Source: Paracoccaceae bacterium (GTDB lineage: Bacteria; Pseudomonadota; Alphaproteobacteria; Rhodobacterales; Rhodobacteraceae). From it: a stretch of DNA of 36,977 bases. The notes under the pieces were generated by a model, which saw only the letters and a program-made list of their open reading frames with translations, did not search any database and was not told the DNA's origin. The position numbers and the translations under genes were made by a program. Shown here piece after piece: positions 25,406 through 32,954 of the stretch (the first letter of the stretch is position 1; the number at the start of each line of letters is the position of its first letter). The stretch lies in contig JACSRN010000090.1 of assembly GCA_014879735.1 (NCBI GenBank), positions 1-36,977 on the forward strand, given 5' to 3'.

Positions 25406-25795
25406 ATGGAACGCGCCATCAGCGAAGGGTCACAGCCGGATGTGCAATCGGTCGCGCTGAAGGCATTCGGACGCATTGCCGAGGCATGGTCGCTGACCGG
25501 CACGGAGGCTGCCGCGCTGGTCGACATGTCGGAAAGCACCTGGAAACGGGCGCGGCGACCCGGCTATGCCGGCACGCTGACCCGCGACCAGATGCTGCGG
25601 CTGAGCGGCCTTGTCGGCCTCTACAAGTCGCTGGACTTGTTCTTCAGCGCGCCGGTCGCCACGCAATGGGTCAAATCCGCGAACCGCGGGCCGGAATTCG
25701 ACGGCCGGCGGCCGCTCGATGCCATGATCGCCGGCGGCCTGCCCAAGATCCTGCGGGTGCGGGCCTATGTCGATGCGATCCGGGGTGGCGCGTGA
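25406..25795 (+). CDS. Xre/MbcA/ParS-family antitoxin
   Basis: A 129-residue antitoxin of the Xre-RES class. The N-terminal two thirds form an Xre-like helix-turn-helix (AWSLTGTEAAALVDMSESTW, then TLTRDQMLRLSGLVGLYKSL). The C-terminal 50 residues are the MbcA/ParS toxin-binding domain (ATQWVKSANRGPEFDGRRPLD, AMIAGGLPKILRVRAYVD). It should neutralise the RES toxin and repress its own promoter. GGGAGG before the ATG sets the start. Its TGA overlaps the GTG start of the toxin gene, the usual gene order for this class. Confidence 0.92.
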   Translation: MERAISEGSQPDVQSVALKAFGRIAEAWSLTGTEAAALVDMSESTWKRARRPGYAGTLTRDQMLRLSGLVGLYKSLDLFFSAPVATQWVKSANRGPEFDGRRPLDAMIAGGLPKILRVRAYVDAIRGGA

Positions 25796-26484
25796 AGATC
25801 ACGCCGATCCGGGACCGCGGGCTTGTCCGGCTCATTGCCGATACCCATCACCGGCCGCCGGTGCTGCGCGGGCTGGTCGACAGCGATGCGGAAGCGGCCG
25901 TCCTTGCCGAGCTGGAAGGCGAGACCAGCGCCCGCCTTCTGGCCGAGCGCGAGGGGCTTGCCGGTCTCGACCGCCGCGAACTGGCCTTCGCGCGGCGTGC
26001 GAATGATCTCGCGCTTTACGGTCAGGGCCATATCAACGCGGCCTTCACCTATACCCGGGCGACCGGCAACCGCTTCAACAGCGGCGACCGCGGGGCCTGG
26101 TACTGCAGCTATGACACGATCACCTCGCTTGCCGAGGTCGGGTTCCACCGGACGCGGGAACTGGGCTTTGTCGGCATCTTCCGCGACGAGGCGCGCTATG
26201 TCGAGCTTCTGGCCGATTTCATCGGCGACTTCCCCGACCTGGCCGGAAATCCGGCGCATCCGGCACTGCATCCCGACCCCGGCATCGGCTATGCCGAGGG
26301 CCAGGCGCTGGCGCTGGACCTGCGCCGGGCGGGACATCGCGGCCTTCTCTATCCCTCGGTGCGTCATCCGGGTGGGCGCTGTCTGGTGGCCTTCGATCCC
26401 GGCATCATCCAGAACGTTCGCCCCGGCGCCCGCTGGAACCTGGTCTGGAATGGATCGCCGGACTATTCGGTCGAAGCCCTGTAG
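25792..26484 (+). CDS. RES-domain toxin
   Basis: A 230-residue RES toxin; characterised relatives degrade NAD+ (MbcT, RES-Xre) or ADP-ribosylate a host enzyme (ParT). The three residues that name the fold are visible: R94 in TGNRFNSGDRGAWYCS, E115 in SLAEVGFHR, and S189 in LLYPSVRHPGG. Starts at GTG overlapping the antitoxin stop (GTGA). The length and intact catalytic residues suggest a working toxin. The gene is the last intact host-like gene before a region of phage and IS debris. Confidence 0.92.
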   Translation: MKITPIRDRGLVRLIADTHHRPPVLRGLVDSDAEAAVLAELEGETSARLLAEREGLAGLDRRELAFARRANDLALYGQGHINAAFTYTRATGNRFNSGDRGAWYCSYDTITSLAEVGFHRTRELGFVGIFRDEARYVELLADFIGDFPDLAGNPAHPALHPDPGIGYAEGQALALDLRRAGHRGLLYPSVRHPGGRCLVAFDPGIIQNVRPGARWNLVWNGSPDYSVEAL

Positions 26485-26519
26485 CGCCGCAATTCCCCCC
26501 GGCCACACCGCCGCACCGG

Positions 26520-26938
26520 GAGGCACCGATGCAAGGAGGGCGGCGGAATTGCCGGAGCGCCTGACCTCGCCCCCGTGCCTGGGCCTGGGCCTCATGATGC
26601 CTGGCCTGGCTCTGGAATGACGGTCCCTGCACAGCCTGCTGGCCCAAGGCAATGGCCGTCACGCTGTCGGCGGCGACACCCCGGGCGGCCAGCTCGGCGC
26701 GCTGCCGGGCCATGGCACCACGAAACTGCTGCCGTTCGCGCCGGTTCTGCGCGGCAGACAATGTGGCCTCGTCGGCGGCCTGCCGTTCCAGCGCTGCGGC
26801 CTGCGTCCGGGCGGCGGCGGCCCGCTGCAATCCTGCCATCAGACTGCCGCCCACGCTGATAAGGCTGCCCAGGGCGGCCAGCGTTCTGGCGGTGATTGCC
26901 GCTCCGGCGGCCTTGGTGGTACCGGCTGTTGAACGGCT
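26520..26938 (-). pseudogene. Phage virion-type protein relic, 5' end lost
   Basis: A minus-strand open segment with strong coding character, similar in style to small Ala/Gln-rich phage internal virion or head-tail proteins: TLAALGSLISVGGSLMAGLQ, then AARTQAAALERQAADEATLS, NRRERQQFRGAMARQRAELA and ARGVAADSVTAIALGQQAV. Its 5' side stops at the IS21 left end, and I see no start codon with a ribosome-binding site, so it lost its beginning to the insertion. The 3' side fades into non-coding sequence near the RES toxin gene. The assignment to a phage family is by overall pattern only; edges are approximate. Confidence 0.5.
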
Positions 26939-27205
26939 TGTAATAAGGACCCCGCTTCTGAGGTGATCGGCGTCCAAAACGGACCCCACCGACCGGGGGT
27001 TGGGTCCATTGTGCTTCCGATAGCTATCGGCGGCCGAGCGCGGGATGCTGATCGTGGAGACAATCCCAAAAATCAGGCGGCTACATTTTACTGAGGGCAA
27101 GGGGATCAAGACGATCTGCGGAGACCTGAAGCTGCCGCAGAAGGTGGTGCGGAAGGTGATCCGCACCGGAATTACGGAGTTCACCTATACCCGGACCGTG
27201 CACCA
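26939..27205 (+). mobile_element. IS21-family left end with a truncated istA
   Basis: Begins TGTAATAAGGACCCC, in the style of IS21 ends, with internal GGACCC/GGGTCC repeats (about 26945, 26980 and 27002) like the multiple terminal binding sites of this family. A perfect palindrome CCGATAGCTATCGG (27017-27030) lies just before the istA start. Only the left end remains; no istB or right end exists in the window. It is inserted against the phage-type relic and joined on the other side to an unrelated gene. Confidence 0.7.
27045..27205 (+). pseudogene. istA (IS21 transposase) N-terminal fragment
   Basis: About 50 codons of an IS21-type IstA: MLIVETIPKIRRLHF, then the helix-turn-helix KGIKTICGDLKLPQKVVRKV and IRTGITEFTYTRTV. 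A full IstA is about 500 residues and carries the DDE core, all of which is missing. Similarity stops around 27205, where the sequence changes into the next gene in another frame; the frame itself stays open to 27605 only as a shadow. Not functional as a transposase. Confidence 0.8.
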
Positions 27206-27225
27206 GCGATGCGCTGAAAGACCTG

Positions 27226-27936
27226 ATGCGCGTCCTGATCCATCGGTTCCAGATTGCAAAGAAGCTGGACCCGGTCCCGCTGGCGGAAATGAAGGGCTAT
27301 TGCTGGCGCTACTTCGCGGTGGGGGAACTGGGAAACTTCCTTGGGCAAGAGAACCGGCAGGTCTACGACCAGCTTGCCGAACTGATCCGGCGCGGGCTGC
27401 TGGTCCGTGTCTGCGCACCCGGTGCGGTGGACTACCCCTACCCGCACGAGGCCTGCACCGAGTTTGTGACAGCGCGCAAGTCGTTGCAGGAGATCATCGT
27501 GACGATGCCCGCAGACAAGGCAATCGCCGTTGCAGCACGCGCCTGCGCCCTAAACAAGGTCGAGATGACCTTGCCCGATATTCGCGCCTGCGAACTGACC
27601 TATGAAGTCGAGATCACGGATCGCGACCGGGCATGGGCCGAGGCCTGGTATAAGTCGGTTATCAACCTAACCCCGCCGACGGGGCGACCGGCCTTGGTCG
27701 AACGCGTCGAACATACCATTTGGAAAGCGCAGCAAGCACCCTACGCACCTGACGCAGGCTTTCCGGCTGTCATCGTCGTCGGGCTTGCGACCCCGGTAAC
27801 GACCATCCGCGACGCCCTGACAGCCGCCGGGCTTGGCAGTCTGGACCTTGCGATGCGGGGCGTGCTTGCTGTGCCGCTGTACGCCTTCGATACCGTCACA
27901 CGCAGCCGGGTAGCCCCCGAACTGCCTGTGCTGTGA
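27226..27936 (+). CDS. Unknown protein with a winged-helix-like N-terminus
   Basis: A 236-residue protein (if the ATG is real) that I do not recognise. The first 75 residues look like a winged-helix DNA-binding region (YCWRYFAVGELGNFLGQENR, QVYDQLAELIRRGLLVRV). The middle is mixed, and the C-terminal part is beta/alpha (AVIVVGLATPVTTIRDALTA). The ATG has no convincing ribosome-binding site, and the coding pattern continues in frame upstream (SDALKDL) to the IS21 junction, so the gene may have lost its true start. Phage or plasmid origin is likely from its place among relics. A hairpin and an intrinsic terminator follow. Confidence 0.65.
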   Translation: MRVLIHRFQIAKKLDPVPLAEMKGYCWRYFAVGELGNFLGQENRQVYDQLAELIRRGLLVRVCAPGAVDYPYPHEACTEFVTARKSLQEIIVTMPADKAIAVAARACALNKVEMTLPDIRACELTYEVEITDRDRAWAEAWYKSVINLTPPTGRPALVERVEHTIWKAQQAPYAPDAGFPAVIVVGLATPVTTIRDALTAAGLGSLDLAMRGVLAVPLYAFDTVTRSRVAPELPVL

Positions 27937-27978
27937 GGTTGGCCGGGGCGGTGCTGGTACCACGGCGCCCCGGTCACA

Positions 27979-28013
27979 GGCGGCGGGCTGTTGTGCGCCT
28001 TCGGCCCGCCGCC
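27979..28013 (+). terminator. GC-rich hairpin after the unknown gene
   Basis: GGCGGCGGG and CCCGCCGCC form a perfect 9-bp stem about 40 bases after the stop codon, with a 17-base loop. No U-run follows, so it may be an mRNA-stabilising hairpin rather than a terminator. Confidence 0.4.
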
Positions 28014-28139
28014 AACCGTCTAGGGCACGAGGCTATGCGCCCTTGCCTTGGGGGTGTGGGCAGGCCCGCGACACAAGGGCCGTGCCACCCCCCTTACCCT
28101 GCGTCTGCCGCGTGTTCATGGGGTTGTGCACGGCGACTT

Positions 28140-28174
28140 GCCCCGGCCCGATTCGCGACGGGTCGGGGCTTTTT
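28140..28174 (+). terminator. Intrinsic terminator on the plus strand
   Basis: GCCCCGGCCCG pairs with CGGGTCGGGGC (one G-U) and is followed by five T. It ends plus-strand transcription just before the stop codon of the opposing SH3-like gene. The sequence from 27937 to here has no gene. Confidence 0.85.
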
Positions 28175-28178
28175 CATG

Positions 28179-28943
28179 CTATCGGAAAACTTCGCCCGTT
28201 TCGGCGTTCAAATACAGCCGGTTGGCCAAGGTCGAACCGCCGCAATAGGTGAAGTAGACAGGTTGGTTGCGATGGTTGTTGACGGACTTCATCCAGCCGC
28301 CCATTTCGCGGAAGTCACCTTCGCTGCATTGGCCCTGTGCAATGAGGGATTGGGCGGCTTCTGCGAAGGCGGTTCGGTATCGCGCAAAGTCGTCGGACCC
28401 GGCAACCAATTCTTCGATGCCCGAAGCACCCGCCGCAGGATCAGGCGGGCGGGTATCCGAAAGGTATTCAGCCGAAACCCATTCGGCAAATTGCCCGTCA
28501 GTGATGCCGTTCGTGGGATCACAAGCAGCGTTGCCCGTATCGACGTATTGGCTGCGCCCATTCACGCATGAAGCGTCGTATAGTTTTGTCACGCGCGCCC
28601 AACCTGCGCGGCGTTCCAGTATCGTTGCCGCTTCGCGGAAAAAGTACTGCCCGACGACGCCGCAGCTATCCGACGGGCAGGTGCGGCGGTTGAGGCGTTC
28701 GGACGTGACCCAGAATTTGCCGTCGTCTTCGGACGCATCCGAAGGACGTGTGTTAGGTTCGGGTAGGTCGGCTACCGTAGGGGCGTTCTTCGGAGCGAAG
28801 ACGCCGACAAGGACGAAGCAAGCGAGAAACGAAACAAGAGAAACCCAACGCTTCTTGAACGGCTTGAAGGGGTAGATAATACCGGCAAAGCATACGACCG
28901 AAACAAGTGCCAGAACTGACACAACACCAACATTCCCGTCCAA
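28179..28943 (-). CDS. Membrane protein with SH3-like domain
   Basis: A 254-residue protein with two N-terminal membrane helices (about 5-25 and 33-50), then a bacterial SH3-like segment starting WVTSERLNRRTCPSDSCGVVG near residue 80, rich in Cys (pairs at CPSDSC and later CVNG and ACDP), and a C-terminal region with a QGQCSEGDFREMGGWMKS block. The soluble part is probably periplasmic, with disulfides. The start appears to be TTG with AAGGG nine bases upstream; an in-frame TAA nearby excludes a much longer form. Distinctly lower GC than the host genes and placed next to tRNA-Asn, so it is probably island cargo. An AGTATA (TATACT on the minus strand) at 29042-29047 could be its -10. Confidence 0.75.
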   Translation of the reverse strand: MDGNVGVVSVLALVSVVCFAGIIYPFKPFKKRWVSLVSFLACFVLVGVFAPKNAPTVADLPEPNTRPSDASEDDGKFWVTSERLNRRTCPSDSCGVVGQYFFREAATILERRAGWARVTKLYDASCVNGRSQYVDTGNAACDPTNGITDGQFAEWVSAEYLSDTRPPDPAAGASGIEELVAGSDDFARYRTAFAEAAQSLIAQGQCSEGDFREMGGWMKSVNNHRNQPVYFTYCGGSTLANRLYLNAETGEVFR

Positions 28944-29088
28944 GTCGCTAGCCCTTTCAAAAATTTAATGGGCGAAGATGACACGGTATGCGTGTGTGGG
29001 GAAGTCCTTCCTAGCACCAACAAACCCGTGTGTAGGTTGTTAGTATATTTTGTGTTGCGCCAATTTTCCCAATGAAATCAAGGGGGAT

Positions 29089-29163
29089 TGGCTCCGGCGG
29101 TAGGGATCGAACCTACGACCAATTGATTAACAGTCAACTGCTCTACCGCTGAGCTACGCCGGA
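29089..29163 (-). tRNA. tRNA-Asn(GUU)
   Basis: A full 75-base cloverleaf with encoded CCA on the minus strand. Acceptor TCCGGCG pairs with CGCCGGA; D arm GCTC...GAGC; anticodon arm GTTGA-CTGTTAA-TCAAT gives anticodon GTT; T arm GTAGG-TTCGATC-CCTAC. The 3' end faces the island of relics, the side on which tRNA-targeting integrases insert. Confidence 0.96.
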
Positions 29164-29322
29164 ACATGCGGGGCCGTATAGCAAGGCGATCTGGGTGCCG
29201 CAAGGGGGTGGCGGACGAAAACTTGCAGGCTTGCCGGGGATCGGACGGGCGTCGACCCGGGAGGACCGGCGGACCCCCGAGCACCGCCATTCATCGCCAG
29301 CCGGCAGGGCCGGAAACCGGCG

Positions 29323-29745
29323 TCAGCGTCCGGGCGGAATCGAATAGGTCAGGCCGGCGCGGGCGACCGGATCCGCGACGCCTTCCGCGAAGACCAGCAC
29401 ATCGCCCACCGCAAGGCTGCGGCCCAGTTTCAGGATCCGCGCCTCGGCCAGCAGATCGTGGCCGGCGGGGGGCTTGCGCAGGAAGTCGATCGAGCAATTG
29501 GTCGTCACCGCCAGCGCCACCGGGCCGATCCGCGACAGGATCGCCAGATACATCGCCACATCGGCCAGCGCGAACATCGCCGGACCGGAAACCGTGCCCC
29601 CGGGCCGCAGATGGCGCTCGCTGGCAACCAGCCGCAGGGCAACACCCGCCGCATCGGCGCGCTCCACCGCAAAATCCGCCGCGACCTGGCCGAAATCGCG
29701 GGCCAGAAAGGCGGCAAGCGCCGCGCGGTCCATCCTCAGATCCAT
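29323..29745 (-). CDS. PaaI-type hotdog thioesterase
   Basis: A 140-residue hotdog-fold acyl-CoA thioesterase of the PaaI/DUF4442 kind. The central helix motif is GTVSGPAMFALADVAMYLAI, followed by AVTTNCSIDFLRKPPAGHDL, both typical. GGAGG shortly before the ATG (MDLRMDRAA) supports the start, 40 codons inside the longest frame. Substrate unknown. Its start is about 125 bases downstream of the end of the M32 carboxypeptidase gene and on the same strand, so it may share that transcript. Confidence 0.9.
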   Translation of the reverse strand: MDLRMDRAALAAFLARDFGQVAADFAVERADAAGVALRLVASERHLRPGGTVSGPAMFALADVAMYLAILSRIGPVALAVTTNCSIDFLRKPPAGHDLLAEARILKLGRSLAVGDVLVFAEGVADPVARAGLTYSIPPGR

Positions 29746-29871
29746 GCACCCTCCATCCTGCGCAACCGCTCCAGCACGCCGCCGCATCTCGGCAACATCC
29801 GGCAAGCCCCTTCCTCTTGATCCAAATACCCCCGCCGGAGGCATCCGGCGCAGCCGGATCTCCACCTGCGG

Positions 29872-31353
29872 TCAAAGCCCGTAGATCGCGCCGAACTTGG
29901 CCTCGAGATAGTCGAGCAGCGGCCCGGCGGCGGGTTCAAAGCCACAGGCGCGGCCGATCACCTCGCGCGGCGCATAGAGCCCGCCGTGGCGCTGCACCTT
30001 TTCGCGCAACCAGCCGGTTGCGGCCGAGACATCGCCCGCCGCCATCCGCGCGTCGAGGTCCGGCAGGTCGGCGCGCAGTGCGCTGTGCAGGCAACCGGCA
30101 TAGAGGTTGCCCAGCGCATAGGTCGGGAAATAGCCAAAGAGCCCCACCGACCAATGCACATCCTGCAGCATGCCGTGGCGCGGCCGGTCGACTGCCACAC
30201 CGAAATCGGCAAGAAAGCGGGCATTCCAGGCGGCGTCCAGATCGCCAACCTCCAGCTCGCCGCGGATCAGCGCGCGTTCGAGGTCGAAGCGCAGCATGAT
30301 ATGCAGGTTGTAATGCACCTCGTCGGCCTCGGTGCGGATGAAACCGGGCTGCACCCGGTTCACAGCGGCGAAGAACGCCTCGGGCGTGGCGATGCCGAAT
30401 TCGCCGAAACCCTCGCGCATCCGGGCAAGGAGCCAGCCGGTGAAGGCCTGCGACCGGCCAAGCTGATTTTCGTAGATCCGGCTCTGGCTTTCGTGGACGC
30501 CCATCGAGACGCCACCGCCGATCGGCGTCAGCAGATAGCCGGGATCGACGTTCTGTTCATAGGCGGCATGGCCGACCTCGTGAATCGTCGAATAGAAACA
30601 GTTGAACGGGTCGCTTTCCGCCACCCGCGTGGTGATGCGCACGTCGTTGCCGCTGCCCGAACTGAACGGATGCACTGCGATGTCGATCCGGCCGCGGCTG
30701 AAATCGTAACCGAAGACGGTGGCAAGCTCGCGCGACAGGCGAAGCTGCGCCTCGGTGCCGAAACTGCCCGAAAGCGCCGCGGGCCGGCGGGTGGCGCCAA
30801 GGATGCGGCCGCGCAGCGCAACCAGCCTCGGGCGCAGGCTGTCGAACATCGCCGCCGCCTCGGCGCCGGTCATGCCCGGCTCATATTCGTCGAGCAGCGC
30901 GTCATAGGGGCAGCCGCCGCCGGCCAGGGCCTCGCCCTCCTCGCGCTTGAGGCGGACCACCTCGGCCAGGGTCGGCAGAAAGGCCGCCACATCGTCCTGC
31001 GCCCGAGCCTCGGCCCAGAGACCCTGCGACAGGCTCGTCACCCGGGCAATCTCCTGCGCCAGCCGCGCCGGCACCCGCCGGGCACGGTCGTGGCTGCGGC
31101 GAATCTTCGCCACCTGCGCCCGGCCGGCATCGTCGGGCGGCTCAGCCGCCGCCAGCCAATCGGCCAGCCGCGGATCGGTGCGCCGCGCATGAAGCACGCC
31201 CTCGATCGCCGCCAGTTCCTCGCCACGCTGGCCGGCGGCGCCGCGCGGCATCACCGTCTCCTGATCCCAGCCCAGCCGGCCGGCCACCTGCTCCAGCGCC
31301 GTCGTCTCGCGGGCATGGGCCATCAGCGCCCCGAGGGCATCGTTCTTCGGCAT
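29872..31353 (-). CDS. Carboxypeptidase Taq-type metallopeptidase (M32)
   Basis: Zinc carboxypeptidase of family M32, 493 residues as usual. The zinc site is TIHEVGHAAYEQN with H258 and H262, with the downstream GVHESQSRIYENQLGRS block that supplies the third ligand. N-terminal helical region GRLGWDQETVMPRGA matches the family start. AAGGAA seven bases before the ATG supports the start. Its ATG overlaps the last base of the ctaA stop codon (TGATG), so the two are translated from one message, although no functional link to heme A is obvious. Confidence 0.95.
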   Translation of the reverse strand: MPKNDALGALMAHARETTALEQVAGRLGWDQETVMPRGAAGQRGEELAAIEGVLHARRTDPRLADWLAAAEPPDDAGRAQVAKIRRSHDRARRVPARLAQEIARVTSLSQGLWAEARAQDDVAAFLPTLAEVVRLKREEGEALAGGGCPYDALLDEYEPGMTGAEAAAMFDSLRPRLVALRGRILGATRRPAALSGSFGTEAQLRLSRELATVFGYDFSRGRIDIAVHPFSSGSGNDVRITTRVAESDPFNCFYSTIHEVGHAAYEQNVDPGYLLTPIGGGVSMGVHESQSRIYENQLGRSQAFTGWLLARMREGFGEFGIATPEAFFAAVNRVQPGFIRTEADEVHYNLHIMLRFDLERALIRGELEVGDLDAAWNARFLADFGVAVDRPRHGMLQDVHWSVGLFGYFPTYALGNLYAGCLHSALRADLPDLDARMAAGDVSAATGWLREKVQRHGGLYAPREVIGRACGFEPAAGPLLDYLEAKFGAIYGL

Positions 31354-32522
31354 CACTGGGTTCCTTCCCGGATCGAACCTGCAACGGGATATTGCGAGAG
31401 ATAGCGGGCACGCAGGATCAGTACCCAAAGCAGCACGGCCCCGATCTGATGGGTGATCGCCACATGCAGATGCGCCGCCGTCAGCACCGTGGCAATGCCG
31501 AGACCGACCTGGGCCAGCAGCATCAACAGCATCATGTGAAAGGCAAAGCGCGTGGTGGCATGGGCCGACTTGCGCCCGCGCAGCCAGACCGCGACGCCGA
31601 AGCCCATCAGCAGATAACCGGCGATGCGGTGATTGAACTGCACGAGGCCGGGGTTTTCAAAGAAGGCATGCCAGGCGGGCAGCGTGCCGCCCTGCCCGTC
31701 CGGCACATAGAAGGCATCGGCGGGAAAGAAGCTGTCGCCCATCAGCGGCCAGGTGGGAAAGGCCCGGCCGGCGTCGATCCCGGCAACCAGCGCGCCAAGC
31801 AGGATCTGCAGGAAGGCAAGATGCATGAAGCCGGTCGAGAGCGAGAAGAGCCGGGCCTCCCTGCCCCGCCGCGCAGTCATCAACTGCGCCTCGCTGCGTG
31901 ACAGCAGCAGGACATACCAGGCCAGGAATCCCAGGATCGCAAAGCCCAGGCCCAGATGCACGGCCAGCCGGTACGAGGCGACCGAAACCATGCTCCCGGT
32001 CAGCCCGGAGGCCACCATCCACCAGCCAATGGCGCCCTGCAGCCCGCCCAACGCGCCGACCAGCACCAGCCGCCCGGTCCATCCCGGCGGAATCTGGCGG
32101 CGCAGCAGAAACCAGAGAAACCCGACCGCCCAGACCAGCCCGATCGCCCGGCCAAGCTGGCGATGCCCCCATTCCCACCAGTAGATGCCCTTGAACTCGG
32201 CCAGGGTCATCTGCGGATTGGCCAGGGCGAACTGCGGCGTGGCGCGATATTTCTCGAATTCGGCCGCCCAGTCCGCTTCGGCCAGCGGCGGGATGGCGCC
32301 GGTGACGGGGCGCCATTCGGTGATCGACAGGCCACTGTCGGTCAGCCGGGTCAGCCCGCCCACCACGATCATCGCCGCAACCATCAGGAACAGGATGATC
32401 AGCCAGCCGCGGATCGCATGGCGCGCGCCCTTGGGCCGGGCGTCGATCATGCCGCCCAGGGGCGCTGCCGCCTTCTGCGGCGGGGCCGCGACCTCTTCGA
32501 AAATGCTGCGCTTGCCGGCCAT
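31353..32522 (-). CDS. ctaA: Heme A synthase
   Basis: Integral inner-membrane enzyme that oxidises the C8 methyl of heme O to give heme A for aa3-type cytochrome c oxidase. The 389-residue protein has eight hydrophobic segments and the family's heme-ligand His in WEWGHRQLGR, VHLGLGFAIL, FNHRIAGYLLM and HLHVAITHQIGA. GLTRLTDSGLSITEWRP near residue 60 is a signature of the proteobacterial type. The N-terminal cytoplasmic tail of about 38 residues is ordinary. The start MAGKRSIFEEV has GAGGTG upstream. First gene of a minus-strand run with M32 peptidase. Confidence 0.96.
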   Translation of the reverse strand: MAGKRSIFEEVAAPPQKAAAPLGGMIDARPKGARHAIRGWLIILFLMVAAMIVVGGLTRLTDSGLSITEWRPVTGAIPPLAEADWAAEFEKYRATPQFALANPQMTLAEFKGIYWWEWGHRQLGRAIGLVWAVGFLWFLLRRQIPPGWTGRLVLVGALGGLQGAIGWWMVASGLTGSMVSVASYRLAVHLGLGFAILGFLAWYVLLLSRSEAQLMTARRGREARLFSLSTGFMHLAFLQILLGALVAGIDAGRAFPTWPLMGDSFFPADAFYVPDGQGGTLPAWHAFFENPGLVQFNHRIAGYLLMGFGVAVWLRGRKSAHATTRFAFHMMLLMLLAQVGLGIATVLTAAHLHVAITHQIGAVLLWVLILRARYLSQYPVAGSIREGTQ

Positions 32523-32954
32523 TCGGGCACCTCTTCGCTGTCGGGCGGAGACTAGGCGGCCCGACGGGGCGCTTCAAGGCCCGAGCGGGACAGGACGGCC
32601 ACCGCCGTGCCGGCACGGCGCGGCAGACCTGGCGCGACCAGCGGCCTGAGGCGGCCTGGCGCGACCGGCACCCTGGGGCGGATACGGCGGGCACATCCTC
32701 TGCGCGCTGGCACGGCTGGTGCGGGCGCGACCGGCGTCCGGGGGCGGTCTTGCGCCGCCGGCATCCCCGGGGCGGACTTGCGCCGCCGGCATCCCCGGGG
32801 GCGGTCTTGCGCCCCCGGCATCCCGGGGCAAACGCGGCGGGCCTTGCCGCGCGGGCCAGCGAGTGGCAGGGCCGGCGGACCGCCGCCTGCCCTCTGGCCT
32901 TTGCGTGCGGCGCGGGTTATGCGGGAACCCGATCCCTTTCCCGGACAAGGCCCC
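32523..32954. other. 432-base divergent gap between ctaA and ribB, repeat-rich
   Basis: Extremely GC-rich and without a credible gene. It contains a 12-base direct repeat CCTGGCGCGACC (32628-32639 and 32655-32666) and a three-copy longer tandem repeat given separately. I looked for an FMN riboswitch ahead of the riboflavin genes and found no conserved core. Promoters for ctaA and ribB must lie here but cannot be picked out. Confidence 0.6.
32741..32825. repeat. 28/28/29-bp tandem repeat, three copies
   Basis: Three units of about 28 bases, each built as GGGGCGG, T or A, CTTGCGCC, then GCCGGCATCCCC. Units 1 and 2 differ by one base; unit 3 has an extra G and small changes. Lies about 130 bases before ribB. 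Each unit contains a self-complementary GC core, so the tract could fold. Confidence 0.9.

Noticed and set aside
26490-26553. GCAATTCC and GGAATTGC inverted repeat after the toxin gene as IS ends
   Set aside because: Eight bases only, about 48 bases apart, with nothing between that looks like an element.
26901-26910. GCTCCGGCGG shared with the tRNA-Asn 3' end as an attachment site
   Set aside because: Only 10 bases, GC-rich, inside the phage relic; too easily a chance match.
32523-32954. FMN riboswitch ahead of ribB
   Set aside because: I looked for the conserved purine-rich core and paired helices and found none; the gap is repeats.
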